A stretch of DNA of 33,230 nt, taken from Lentimicrobiaceae bacterium (GTDB lineage Bacteria > Bacteroidota > Bacteroidia > Bacteroidales > F082). Where the stretch lies: NCBI GenBank assembly GCA_015061315.1, contig SUWV01000027.1, positions 1 through 33,230 of the forward strand, written 5' to 3'. The stretch's first letter is position 1; each line of letters starts with the position of its first letter. A program made the translations under genes and the position numbers. Positions 23,065 through 31,690 of this stretch are shown here, one piece after another. The notes beneath the pieces are model-generated. The model made no database searches. It saw only the letters and a list, made by a program, of their open reading frames with translations, and had not been told where the DNA came from.

Positions 23065-24786
23065 ATGGGAAAGAAACTCTACCTATTTTTAGTTTTGGTG
23101 TTATGTATGACATCAGCAATCGCACAAAATCAAGTTGTTACAAGCCGTATCAAGGCTGACAAGGAGAAACTCGAAAAGAACGTTTCTAATGTCAAGGAAG
23201 CTCTCAAGCATAATCGAGCGGTAAATTCTCAATACAGAACCGATGGCAACAGTATCATCAGCACTACAATTTTATCAGAGGATTTCAGCAATTTCACAGC
23301 GGGCAGTGAAGCCGAACCTGACGCATTACGTCTCGATGATCCTGAGACAAGCGAAATTGACGACACTTATTTCAATACTCCAGGCTGGGTCGGTTTGGAA
23401 GTCTATCAAGCAGGAGGCTGTGCATTACTTAAATTCAGCAATGAATATGGCGAAACTGGTATGCTCATAACACCTTTGATTAATACATCTGGCAACGTCA
23501 CTATCAAGTGTCGTATGAAGAGTGTCAATCCGGAAGGCGACTATGTAGGTTACAACATTGCCGATGAAGATTTAGAAATCCTTGACTCCAACATCGGAGT
23601 CTTGAGCAATGACCAATGGACAGAGATGACATGGTTCACGACATACGGCGCAGAAAACACATACTTCTATATTTTCTCATACGAATATGAAGTGTACGTA
23701 GACGACATTGAAATCGTCAATCATTACATGCCTACACCAACATATTTAGACGAAACAAATATCACTGATACGAGTTTCACTGCTAATTGGGAAGCCATTG
23801 AAGGCGCTGACGACTACAACTTCTTCCTATATTCAGAACACACAGCAAAGACTGACGAGACATATTATTTATACGACTTCGACTTCAACGACATCGTTTC
23901 AGAAGGCACCGACGAATTTCCAGAAGAACCAGAAGAAGGCTACGTATATTATGAAGGATGGTATTTCTACCTACACATGTTCTTCAACGGAGGTATAGGA
24001 TTGTCAGGACTTTATTCAGAATATTGGGATTACGCATATATCGACTCTCCTGAGATCGACCTCTCCTCCGACAACGGCAAGGTCACAATATCGACCAAAT
24101 TAAAAGGCGCAGCAGGTGAAGTTGTAGATCTCATACTATTCAGCACCCCTAACGGATATTATGAAGAGGTCGACATTGAAACGTTTTCTTTGCTTGACGA
24201 CGGTTGGAATGAATATACATTTGAATTGGAAGGTGGCAACGAACAATCTATAATTGAAATCATGTACTACGGAACGACAAATTTATTGATCGACGATTTC
24301 AAAGTATCTCAAAACATGAAAGCCGGAGAAACCAAAAGTCTGCTCATAAAAGACGATCTCACATCAGAGCCTAATTACAATGTCGTCATCGGCGAAAAAT
24401 ACAGAAACGAAAAAACATACTACAAGCTCTACGCTATAAAATATGTACTCAGCTACGATCCTTATTATGATGACTATTTTGTAGCAGGTGGTATCGTCAG
24501 CGATTTCACAGAACCAAGATATTCACCTATAAACAACGATGGAAACGATGATGAAAATGAAGACGAGACTGGAATAGAAGATTTCAAACACACATCAGCT
24601 CACGCATTTTTTAACAGCGGACAGTTAAACGTTTTCAATCCTAACAATGAAGCAGTCAGCGTATATAACATCAATGGTGTTTGCCTATACAGCTCACATT
24701 CCAACGGTTCAATACCAAGTGATTGGGCAAAAGGTCTGTATCTCGTAAAAATCGGCGACAAAGTAATAAAAGCCGCTAATAATTAA
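23065..24786 (+). CDS. Secreted beta-sandwich/FnIII protein with probable T9SS tail (paralog 1)
   Basis: A 573-residue protein with signal peptide MGKKLYLFLVLVLCMTSAIA. Two jelly-roll-like domains (about 65-220 and 275-420) share the pattern FNTPGW...G...YIDSPEIDLSS...WNEYTFEL...IDDFKV. Between them is an FnIII-like strand set (TSFTANWEAIEGADDYNFFLY). After an acidic linker (DGNDDENEDE) the end (NVFNPNNEAVSVYNINGVCL, then GLYLVKIGDKVIK) resembles a type A type IX secretion sorting domain but lacks the usual YPNP. It likely reaches the cell surface or medium. No catalytic motif was seen; carbohydrate or protein binding is a guess. The following gene is a longer paralog. It has a consensus promoter and its own terminator. 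Confidence 0.8.
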   Translation: MGKKLYLFLVLVLCMTSAIAQNQVVTSRIKADKEKLEKNVSNVKEALKHNRAVNSQYRTDGNSIISTTILSEDFSNFTAGSEAEPDALRLDDPETSEIDDTYFNTPGWVGLEVYQAGGCALLKFSNEYGETGMLITPLINTSGNVTIKCRMKSVNPEGDYVGYNIADEDLEILDSNIGVLSNDQWTEMTWFTTYGAENTYFYIFSYEYEVYVDDIEIVNHYMPTPTYLDETNITDTSFTANWEAIEGADDYNFFLYSEHTAKTDETYYLYDFDFNDIVSEGTDEFPEEPEEGYVYYEGWYFYLHMFFNGGIGLSGLYSEYWDYAYIDSPEIDLSSDNGKVTISTKLKGAAGEVVDLILFSTPNGYYEEVDIETFSLLDDGWNEYTFELEGGNEQSIIEIMYYGTTNLLIDDFKVSQNMKAGETKSLLIKDDLTSEPNYNVVIGEKYRNEKTYYKLYAIKYVLSYDPYYDDYFVAGGIVSDFTEPRYSPINNDGNDDENEDETGIEDFKHTSAHAFFNSGQLNVFNPNNEAVSVYNINGVCLYSSHSNGSIPSDWAKGLYLVKIGDKVIKAANN

Positions 24787-24806
24787 AGGATATCTTTTCA
24801 AAACAT

Positions 24807-24841
24807 AGAGAGCGTCACTTCAAAATGGCGCTCTTTTTTTA
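24807..24841 (+). terminator. Intrinsic terminator between the two secreted paralogs
   Basis: AGAGCGTC (24809-24816) pairs with GGCGCTCT (24827-24834), one G-T wobble, and a T run follows to 24841. Confidence 0.85.
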
Positions 24842-24886
24842 TACAAATTCGCAAAGATATGTTATGAATCATTTCATGATTTTTAT

Positions 24887-24894
24887 TAAATTTG
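24887..24894 (+). promoter_or_regulatory. -7 box of the second secreted paralog
   Basis: TAAATTTG, 28 bases before ATG 24923. Confidence 0.65.
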
Positions 24895-24922
24895 CAAAAT
24901 AAACTTTTAATAATATAAAAAT

Positions 24923-27487
24923 ATGCTAAAGAGAATTACACTATTACTATTAGCTATGATGTTTATCAACGCTGTCATAGCCAATCCTCAAAAAAAAGCC
25001 GTCCGCAATAAAGTTGATAGAAATATTATGGGCGAACGTATGAATCCTGACAGAGGAGGACTTGTCGAAACCGTTATCTTGACAGAAGACTTCTCTAAGT
25101 TTACGGAAGGCAGCGAGGAAGATCCAGACGATTTTCGCCTTGACGATATTGAGACAACAATGATAGACGACCAATATTTCAACAGTCCTGGTTGGAGTGG
25201 AATAGAGGTTTATCAAGCTGGAGGCTGTGCTTACATCGGTTTCAGCAACGAATACGGAGAACCTGGCCTCATCAGCACTCCACTTATCAATACTGAAGGT
25301 GCAATATTCATTAAATGCAAAATGCGCAGCGAAAATCCAGAAGGCGAAATTGTAGGTTACAATATTGTGAATGAATATTGGGATGCCGTCGACTCAAACG
25401 TGGATTTCGTGGAAGTGACACAAGAATGGACCGAAATATCTTGGTTTACCACTTCTGGCTGTGATAATTCTTATATCTACATATTCTCTTATTCTAGTAA
25501 TGTTTTCATCGACGACATCGAAGTCGTTTCTTGTTCATTGTCAGAGCCTGTACTTTTAGAAGAGACTAGTGTCGGCAACAACACCTTCACTGCAAACTGG
25601 GAAGCAGTTGAAGGCTGCGATGCATACATTTTCAAACTCTACGCAGAACATACAGCAACCACAGAAGAGACATTCTATTACACCAACACAGACTTCAGCA
25701 ATGTTATTTCTGAGGGAACAATATCATCACCAGAAACCGTCGAAGATTGGAAGACTACAATAAACGGCTGGCATATATACATGCCCGTATTAATTGATGA
25801 AGCCGTTGGTATTACAGGAAGATATTCTTCCATAGAACAATACGGAGCTATGACATCACCTGTGCTCGACTTGTCTTCAAATAACGGAAATGTAAATCTC
25901 ACTTTTAAAGCTCATGGTCAAATCAATGACATATTAGAAATCAACCTTCTGACACCAGCACACGGATATTACGATATAGCAAGTAACGCTGTCGTTACAA
26001 TTGAAAACGAAGGCTGGAATGAATATTCCGTAACATTGACAAAAGGCATGGAAGAGTCATATATCGACATCACTTATTTCGGATTAGGCGACGTCTTCAT
26101 CGACGACATTAAATTATATCAGACAATAGACGAAGGCGAAACTAAAACATTAATACTCGAGAATATAGAAACAGAAGAGACATCTCATAAAGTAAAAATA
26201 GAAGATAGATACCTCGAAGATGTATTGTATTATCAAGTTGCAGCAAGCAAGTTCGTTTACTCACCAAACAGCGAAAAGATAATCGGCGCCATCGACAGTA
26301 AATTCACTGAAAATCGTACCGTAACACTCGGTGACAACGACACGACAGAAGAAGGTGAGACGATAAATATCGGCAATGGTGAAATCAACACATTCTACGC
26401 ACCTGTTTCTAACTACGGCAACTCGGCTAATTTCTCAGTATCACAACAGATCTACACTAAAGAAGAAATCAACAAAGAAAACGGAACAATAACAAGTATC
26501 TCTTTCCAAAATAACAGTGGAAATGCAAACATCAGAAACTTAGTAGTTTATATGAGCAACACATCACAAGAAGCCTATAGAGACAACAAAGACTGGGTTT
26601 TACTGAACGAATCAGAGATGGTGTTTGAAGGCGGACATGAATTTGGAGCACAAAGCGAATGGACGACTATAATATTGGACAATCCATTCATCTACACAGG
26701 AGAGAACATCGCCATCACAATATACGACAAGAGCGACTTTCCTTTTGGATATTCCGGCTACGACACTTTCTTCGCTACTGCAACAGACACCTTAAGAGGA
26801 TTATACAAGACTTCGACTGAAAAAATCAATGTATTTAATTTAGAGGAAGTTTATGGCTATGAGTTAAAGACAAGCACTTACTCAACACCTGCAAATCAAT
26901 ATTATGTAAATAACATAAAACTTGATATTGAACCATATACTGGCGATGATGAAACAGAAAGCATTTCAATGCCAAAGAACATCTCAGCTGTAGCCATCGA
27001 CACTTCTTCAATTAGAATCAGCTGGACCAACGTCAAAAACGCATCAGCGTATAAAGTATATCGCAATGGAAATGAAGTCGCAAATATCACTGAGACTTAC
27101 TATTTAGATACAAATCTTGAAGACAATACAAAATATTGTTATACAGTGACAGCTCTCAACGGCGATGCAGAATCAGAGAAATCTGAAGAAGTATGCGCCA
27201 CCACATTGGAGAACAAGCCTATAATTCCAGACGGAATCAACGATGAGGATATAACTTCATTCACCATCTACCCTAATCCTGTTGAAAACGAACTCTTCAT
27301 CGCAACAGAACTTCGTGTAGAAGAAATTTCTATTTACGATATTTACGGTCGTGAGACTATGAGACAACAAGTCAACAAGTCAACAAGTCAACAAGTTATT
27401 GATGTTGCCGATTTAAATAGTGGCGTTTATTTCGTAAAGGTTGTCACTGATGAAAGTGAAGTCGTAAAACGTTTTGTTAAGAAATAA
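24923..27487 (+). CDS. Secreted multi-domain protein with type IX secretion sorting domain (paralog 2)
   Basis: An 854-residue protein. Signal peptide (MLKRITLLLLAMMFINAVIA) leads into two jelly-roll-like domains with an FnIII-like segment (about 45-410), clearly paralogous to the preceding protein (YFNSPGWSGIEVYQAGGCAY against YFNTPGWVGLEVYQAGGCAL). An extra beta domain follows (about 455-640, INIGNGEINTFYAPVSNYG... QIYTKEEI), then an FnIII domain (about 655-740) and a type A T9SS C-terminal sorting domain (about 772-854: FTIYPNPVENELFI, EEISIYDIYGRE, LNSGVYFVKV). The protein should cross the outer membrane by the Por system and be released or anchored. Residues 815-825 are encoded by four tandem CAACAAGT octamers; one unit more or less truncates the sorting signal. 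Function beyond adhesion or binding is not evident. Confidence 0.88.
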   Translation: MLKRITLLLLAMMFINAVIANPQKKAVRNKVDRNIMGERMNPDRGGLVETVILTEDFSKFTEGSEEDPDDFRLDDIETTMIDDQYFNSPGWSGIEVYQAGGCAYIGFSNEYGEPGLISTPLINTEGAIFIKCKMRSENPEGEIVGYNIVNEYWDAVDSNVDFVEVTQEWTEISWFTTSGCDNSYIYIFSYSSNVFIDDIEVVSCSLSEPVLLEETSVGNNTFTANWEAVEGCDAYIFKLYAEHTATTEETFYYTNTDFSNVISEGTISSPETVEDWKTTINGWHIYMPVLIDEAVGITGRYSSIEQYGAMTSPVLDLSSNNGNVNLTFKAHGQINDILEINLLTPAHGYYDIASNAVVTIENEGWNEYSVTLTKGMEESYIDITYFGLGDVFIDDIKLYQTIDEGETKTLILENIETEETSHKVKIEDRYLEDVLYYQVAASKFVYSPNSEKIIGAIDSKFTENRTVTLGDNDTTEEGETINIGNGEINTFYAPVSNYGNSANFSVSQQIYTKEEINKENGTITSISFQNNSGNANIRNLVVYMSNTSQEAYRDNKDWVLLNESEMVFEGGHEFGAQSEWTTIILDNPFIYTGENIAITIYDKSDFPFGYSGYDTFFATATDTLRGLYKTSTEKINVFNLEEVYGYELKTSTYSTPANQYYVNNIKLDIEPYTGDDETESISMPKNISAVAIDTSSIRISWTNVKNASAYKVYRNGNEVANITETYYLDTNLEDNTKYCYTVTALNGDAESEKSEEVCATTLENKPIIPDGINDEDITSFTIYPNPVENELFIATELRVEEISIYDIYGRETMRQQVNKSTSQQVIDVADLNSGVYFVKVVTDESEVVKRFVKK
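27365..27396 (+). repeat. Four tandem CAACAAGT octamers in the T9SS sorting domain
   Basis: Four perfect 8-base copies inside the coding region. Eight is not a multiple of three. Losing one unit gives TGA right after the array; gaining one gives TAA 20 bases after it. Both remove about 27-29 residues of the C-terminal signal. Confidence 0.95.
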
Positions 27488-27506
27488 AAACACATTTTAA
27501 AATCTG

Positions 27507-27554
27507 AAAATCTGAAAACCTGAGAATCTGAAAATTTTCAGGTTTTCAGATTTT
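27507..27554 (+). terminator. Perfect 16-bp inverted repeat after paralog 2
   Basis: AAAATCTGAAAACCTG (27507-27522) and its exact complement (27539-27554), ending in TTTT. It probably stops transcription before the chromate-transporter pair, and shares its CTGAAAA motif with 19269-19330. Confidence 0.7.
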
Positions 27555-27581
27555 CAATTTCTCAGTTTAAAAAAATATATA

Positions 27582-28121
27582 ATGAAAATCTGCTGGCAAC
27601 TTTTCACTACCTTTTTAAATATAGGAGCTTTCACTCTTGGTGGAGGTTATGCCATGCTCGACATGATAGAGCGAGCCGTAGTGAAGAGACGCAAGTGGAT
27701 CGACAGCGAGGAGTTTTGGGATTCCATCGCTGTGGTACAGACACTTCCTGGAGTCTTCGCCGTCAACTGCGCACTCTACGTAGGATATAAAATCAAGGGA
27801 ACCAAAGGAGCCATCGCCTCTTGTCTCGGCGCCATGATACCATCAATAGTGATAATGCTACTCATCGCTATGTTCTTCACAGATTATAAAGACAACCCCA
27901 CGATAGAGAAGATATTCAAAGGCATACGACCATGCGTTGTCGCTTTGATATTATCTCCGTCGATAAAATTATGTATCACAGCTAAAGTCAATTGGAAGAC
28001 CGCCATCTTCCCCATCGCGACAGTATTTCTTATATGGTGGTGTAAAATATCTCCTGCATACATCATATTGGGAGCGATAGTATTTTGTATCGGACACGCT
28101 TTTATAATTAGAGACAAATGA
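27582..28121 (+). CDS. Chromate transporter, half-size subunit 1
   Basis: A 179-residue single CHR domain, half the length of ChrA. It has five or six predicted helices, the GAFTLGGGYAML N-terminal motif and a LPGVFAVNCALYVGYKI segment (the PGP motif of full ChrA is PGV here). Short CHR proteins come in pairs that together form the transporter, moving chromate or a related oxyanion. True substrate is unproven. Its TGA overlaps the start of the next gene (ATGA). Confidence 0.88.
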   Translation: MKICWQLFTTFLNIGAFTLGGGYAMLDMIERAVVKRRKWIDSEEFWDSIAVVQTLPGVFAVNCALYVGYKIKGTKGAIASCLGAMIPSIVIMLLIAMFFTDYKDNPTIEKIFKGIRPCVVALILSPSIKLCITAKVNWKTAIFPIATVFLIWWCKISPAYIILGAIVFCIGHAFIIRDK

Positions 28122-28657
28122 TATATTTACAACTATTCTGGGTATATTTGAAAATCGGTCTTCTGGGTTTTGGCGGAGGTTACGCCATGCTCTCAATGAT
28201 ACAGTTTGAAGTCGTAGAGAAACATGCTTGGATGACAATGAGCGAGTTTGCCGATGTAGTGGCACTCTCTCAGATGACACCAGGACCCATTTCCATCAAC
28301 TGCGCCACCTACGTAGGATATCAAGTCGGAGGAATATTCGGTTCCTTATTAGCCTCGTTTTCAATAGTCTTACCCTCGTTGATATTATTATATTTTGTCT
28401 TAAAATTTTTATTTAAACATAAAGACAACTTCATCATCAAGACAACATTAAGAGACCTCAAACCATTCATCGCAGGTTTGATATTCGCTGCCGCGATGCT
28501 GATGATGGACAAGACGACATTCTCAGATTTTGGTATAGGAGAAAACAACGTCAGTGTGATAATATGCGCTGTTACTTTTGTTGCGATATTCTTCTTCAAG
28601 GTCAACCCTATGATAATGATAGCACTCTCTGGCGTAGCAGGGTTAGTGTTTTTTTAA
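28118..28657 (+). CDS. Chromate transporter, half-size subunit 2
   Basis: A 179-residue CHR domain, partner of the preceding gene and overlapping it by four bases, so the two are coupled and made in equal amounts. Motifs: GLLGFGGGYAMLSMI, MTPGPISINCATYVGYQVGG with the canonical PGP, and several hydrophobic helices to the C-terminus. In paired short CHR proteins the two halves insert in opposite orientation; that is family knowledge, not shown here. Confidence 0.88.
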   Translation: MIYLQLFWVYLKIGLLGFGGGYAMLSMIQFEVVEKHAWMTMSEFADVVALSQMTPGPISINCATYVGYQVGGIFGSLLASFSIVLPSLILLYFVLKFLFKHKDNFIIKTTLRDLKPFIAGLIFAAAMLMMDKTTFSDFGIGENNVSVIICAVTFVAIFFFKVNPMIMIALSGVAGLVFF

Positions 28658-28699
28658 AATTAATTCCTCATTCCTCACTCCTAATTCCTAATTATTTTT

Positions 28700-28707
28700 T
28701 ATCTTTG
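28700..28707 (+). promoter_or_regulatory. -7 box of parE
   Basis: TATCTTTG, 28 bases before ATG 28736, preceded by an AT-rich TCCTCA/TCCTAA array with no -33 match. Confidence 0.7.
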
Positions 28708-28735
28708 CGTTTCACGTAACCTTGAGTAAAAGCAT

Positions 28736-30643
28736 ATGGAAAATAACGAGTTGGATTTTGTAAACATACCTGTTTCAGAAGATTATAGCGAAGATAACAT
28801 CAAGCACTTAGAGTGGAACGAGCATATCAGGACGCGTCCTGGAATGTATATTGGTAAGGCTGGCGACGGCTCCGCTCATGATGACGGTATTTATATCCTT
28901 CTCAAAGAAATAATCGACAACTGTATAGACGAATACGTCATGGGCTTCGGAAAATCGGTGGAGATAAGCATCATCGATGGCACAGTAAGAGTTCGCGACT
29001 ACGGTCGTGGCATCCCGCTCGGAAGTCTCAAGAACTGCGTCGGTCAGATGAACACAGGCGGCAAATACGACTCCAAAGCATTCAAGAAATCTGTAGGACT
29101 CAATGGCGTCGGTACCAAAGCCGTCAACGCCACTTCATCACATTTCAAGGCTCAGTCTTATCGTGACGGAAAGACAAAATACGTAGAATACTCAAAAGGC
29201 GTTCTTCTGACAGAGACTGAAATTATTGATAGCGAAGAGAAAAACGGCACTGAAATTACATTCACACCCGACAAAGAGGTCTTTGGAAATTATCATTACA
29301 TAATGGAATATGTCGAGGAGATGATTTGGAACTATGCTTTCCTCAACAGCGGACTCGCTCTCTATGTCAATGGTCAGAAATATCAAGCCAAAAACGGACT
29401 CTACGATTTGCTCATGCGTAAGATAGGCGGCAAAGAAGAGACATGCGCCTACCCTATCATACATATCAAAGAAGGCGATTTTGAATGCGCCTTTACCCAT
29501 TCCAACCTGACATCCAACGAAGAATATTTCTCTTTCGCCAACGGTCAGTACAACCCTCTCGGCGGCACTCATCTAAACTCATTCCGCGAAGCGATAGCGA
29601 AGACCATCAGAGAGTTCTATAACAAAGATTATGAGATATCCGACATCCGCTCATCATTAGTGGCAGCCATCAGCATCAAGGTAATGAATCCTGAATACGA
29701 AGGACAGACCAAGACCAAGTTCAGCTCCACATTGATGGAACCCGACGGTGTGACGATACGCGCTTATATCACAGACATCATAAAACGACATTTCGATAAG
29801 TTCTTACATATCAACTCTGAAGTAGCAGAAGCTCTCATGCGCAAGATTCTCCAGAATGAGAAAGAACGCAAGGGCATGGCTAACATCAAGAAACTCGCTA
29901 AAGAAAGCGCTAAGAAGGTAAGCCTCAACAACAAGAAGCTACGCGAATGTCGTATTCATTATAACACAAATCACGAGAAGAGATTAGAGACGACATTATT
30001 TATCACTGAGGGTGACTCAGCATCTGGAAGCATCACCAAGAGCCGCAACGCTCAGACGCAGGCTGTGTTCAGTCTTAGAGGTAAGCCTTTGAACTGCTTA
30101 GGGTTGACGAAGAAAGTCGTCTATGAAAACGAAGAGTTTAACCTTTTACAAGCAGCGCTTAACATAGACGAATCAATAGAAAATTTAAGATATAACAATA
30201 TCGTTATCGCTACCGATGCCGATGTCGATGGCATGCACATCAGACTCTTGATGCTCATCTTCTTCTTGCAGTTCTACCCTGACGTGGTTCGCGACGGACA
30301 CCTTTATATATTACAGACGCCGCTGTTCCGCGTGAGAAACAAGAAGAAAACCATCTATTGTTATTCCGACGAAGAGAGAATAGAAGCTATCAAGAGCCTG
30401 GGAACGAATCCTGAGATAACACGATTCAAAGGTCTCGGTGAGATCTCTCCCGACGAGTTCAGCCATTTCATAGGACCTAACATAAGATTGGAGCCTATCA
30501 TCTTACGCCACGACTCCAGCATCTTGGAATTGTTGAAATTCTACATGGGAGGCAAGAACCCACCGGAGCGTCAGAAATATATCATCGATAACCTCAGAAT
30601 GGAAGACGACACCAATATCGACTCATTAGAGTTGATAGGATAA
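28736..30643 (+). CDS. parE: DNA topoisomerase IV subunit B
   Basis: A 635-residue type IIA topoisomerase ATPase subunit that, with ParC, unlinks daughter chromosomes. The GHKL ATPase domain has [19 protein letters not shown] and the [12 protein letters not shown] lid. A transducer domain follows (QTKTKFSS with the switch Lys). The TOPRIM domain has EGDSASG (Glu425) and TDADVDG (Asp494, 496, 498), and the C-terminus carries RFKGLGE. The length and the opening [27 protein letters not shown] match Bacteroidota ParE rather than GyrB, and the long E. coli GyrB insert is missing. parC is not adjacent in this window. Confidence 0.93.
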   Translation: MENNELDFVNIPVSEDYSEDNIKHLEWNEHIRTRPGMYIGKAGDGSAHDDGIYILLKEIIDNCIDEYVMGFGKSVEISIIDGTVRVRDYGRGIPLGSLKNCVGQMNTGGKYDSKAFKKSVGLNGVGTKAVNATSSHFKAQSYRDGKTKYVEYSKGVLLTETEIIDSEEKNGTEITFTPDKEVFGNYHYIMEYVEEMIWNYAFLNSGLALYVNGQKYQAKNGLYDLLMRKIGGKEETCAYPIIHIKEGDFECAFTHSNLTSNEEYFSFANGQYNPLGGTHLNSFREAIAKTIREFYNKDYEISDIRSSLVAAISIKVMNPEYEGQTKTKFSSTLMEPDGVTIRAYITDIIKRHFDKFLHINSEVAEALMRKILQNEKERKGMANIKKLAKESAKKVSLNNKKLRECRIHYNTNHEKRLETTLFITEGDSASGSITKSRNAQTQAVFSLRGKPLNCLGLTKKVVYENEEFNLLQAALNIDESIENLRYNNIVIATDADVDGMHIRLLMLIFFLQFYPDVVRDGHLYILQTPLFRVRNKKKTIYCYSDEERIEAIKSLGTNPEITRFKGLGEISPDEFSHFIGPNIRLEPIILRHDSSILELLKFYMGGKNPPERQKYIIDNLRMEDDTNIDSLELIG

Positions 30644-30717
30644 CTGTCCACTAAAGCACGCGAAAGGACGCTAAAAAAGGGCGTGGAAGTGTCCACTAAA
30701 GCACACGAAATTACGCG

Positions 30718-30757
30718 AAAAAGGACGTGAAAGATTATTTTTTCACGTCCTTTTTTT
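30718..30757. terminator. Bidirectional terminator between parE and the nitroreductase gene
   Basis: AAAAAGGACGTGAAA (30718-30732) and its exact complement (30741-30755) form a 15-bp stem with an 8-base loop and T runs on both strands. It serves the convergent genes. Confidence 0.85.
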
Positions 30758-30768
30758 CGTATATTTTA

Positions 30769-30856
30769 GCGTTATTTCGTGGACTATTTGTTTCGCGCCC
30801 ATTCGTGTAATTTCGTGGACCTCTTGTTTCGCGTCCATTCGCGTTATTTCGTGGAC
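30769..30856. repeat. 36-bp tandem repeat, about 2.4 copies
   Basis: Units 30769-30804 and 30805-30840, and a partial third from 30841, share ATTTCGTGGAC and TTGTTTCGCGyCCATTC. Inverted relatives (GTCCACTAAAGCAC) lie at 30646-30659 and 30691-30704. No spacers, so not a CRISPR array. Confidence 0.8.
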
Positions 30857-30871
30857 AAATTTTGTGGACTA

Positions 30872-31486
30872 TTAATAGATGTTGTACGACACCTTATTTG
30901 GATCCCATTTGTCTTTAGGAGTATTGTCTCTCTCAGGATAGCCTATAACAATAGTGTTGAGAGGCAGCACATTTTCTGGGAGCTGTAATATCTTCGAGAT
31001 GGCTTCGCAGCGTTCTTTGATAGGATAAGAGCCTGTCCATACCGAGCCGAGACCCATGGCGTTGGCAGCGAGAAGTATGTTTTGTGTAGCAGCGGAACAG
31101 TCCTGCACCCAGTATTCCTGAGCTATTCCTTCTAAGGCTCTGCTGAGGTCGCCGCATACCACTATCGCCAAAGGAGCGTGAGCCGCCATGCCAGCGTTAG
31201 GATTAGCTTCAGAGAGTGCCGCGAGTTTTTGTTTGTCTGTGACAACGACGAAATGCCAAGGCTGTTTGTTCATCGCCGAAGGAGCCGCCATGCCAGCGCG
31301 GAGCAGCTTCTCTATAGTAGCATCATCGACAGGCTTGTCTAAATAAGAACGTACAGAGACGCGGGTGGCGATATTTTCTAATACGACAGTCTCCTTACTG
31401 TCTGACTTCTGATTTGATGTACATGATGTTATCGTCATAACTGATAAGATTAAAAGTACGATGTAATAAATTCTTGTTGATTTCAT
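30872..31486 (-). CDS. Nitroreductase-family lipoprotein
   Basis: A 204-residue FMN-dependent oxidoreductase with a lipoprotein signal (VMTITSC, Cys22). The nitroreductase fold shows RVSVRSYLDKPV (phosphate-binding Arg/Ser), APSAMNKQPWHFVVV, and ANAMGLGSVWTG near the flavin site, then a short C-terminal part. Most relatives are cytoplasmic; a lipoprotein form is common in Bacteroidota and places it in the envelope. Substrate unknown. The promoter lies 19 bases upstream and it converges on parE. Confidence 0.9.
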   Translation of the reverse strand: MKSTRIYYIVLLILSVMTITSCTSNQKSDSKETVVLENIATRVSVRSYLDKPVDDATIEKLLRAGMAAPSAMNKQPWHFVVVTDKQKLAALSEANPNAGMAAHAPLAIVVCGDLSRALEGIAQEYWVQDCSAATQNILLAANAMGLGSVWTGSYPIKERCEAISKILQLPENVLPLNTIVIGYPERDNTPKDKWDPNKVSYNIY

Positions 31487-31504
31487 AGTAAGTAATTTTT
31501 GTTA

Positions 31505-31512
31505 CAAAGATA
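31505..31512 (-). promoter_or_regulatory. -7 box of the nitroreductase gene
   Basis: TATCTTTG on the minus strand, 18 bases before ATG 31486. Confidence 0.7.
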
Positions 31513-31614
31513 AGATTTTTTAGAAGACTTGAATGATAGATTTTCAAAAATAATCCTATGCTCAGCAACATACATCTTTTTTAAACATTAATGTCTTTCT
31601 CTTACTTATTTTAT

Positions 31615-31622
31615 TACTTTTG
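31615..31622 (+). promoter_or_regulatory. -7 box of the exonuclease-RecQ gene
   Basis: TACTTTTG matches TAnnTTTG. The leader would be about 63 bases and begins with the palindrome at 31631. Confidence 0.6.
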
Positions 31623-31630
31623 CATAATCG

Positions 31631-31642
31631 TATTACGTAATA
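31631..31642. promoter_or_regulatory. Perfect 12-bp palindrome, candidate operator
   Basis: TATTACGTAATA is its own reverse complement and starts nine bases after the -7 box, at about +4 of the transcript. This is a classical place for repressor binding. The regulator is not identified. Confidence 0.45.
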
Positions 31643-31690
31643 GAATGTAAAAACGGTAATTGAATTGATTTCATCAACAAGAAATGTGAA

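Noticed and set aside
24852..24859. TATCTTTG on the minus strand, a possible antisense promoter into the first secreted paralog
   Set aside because: No minus-strand gene follows and there is no -33 support. One match in AT-rich DNA is not enough.
30769..30856. Possible CRISPR array
   Set aside because: The 36-bp units are directly adjacent with no variable spacers, and no cas genes are present.
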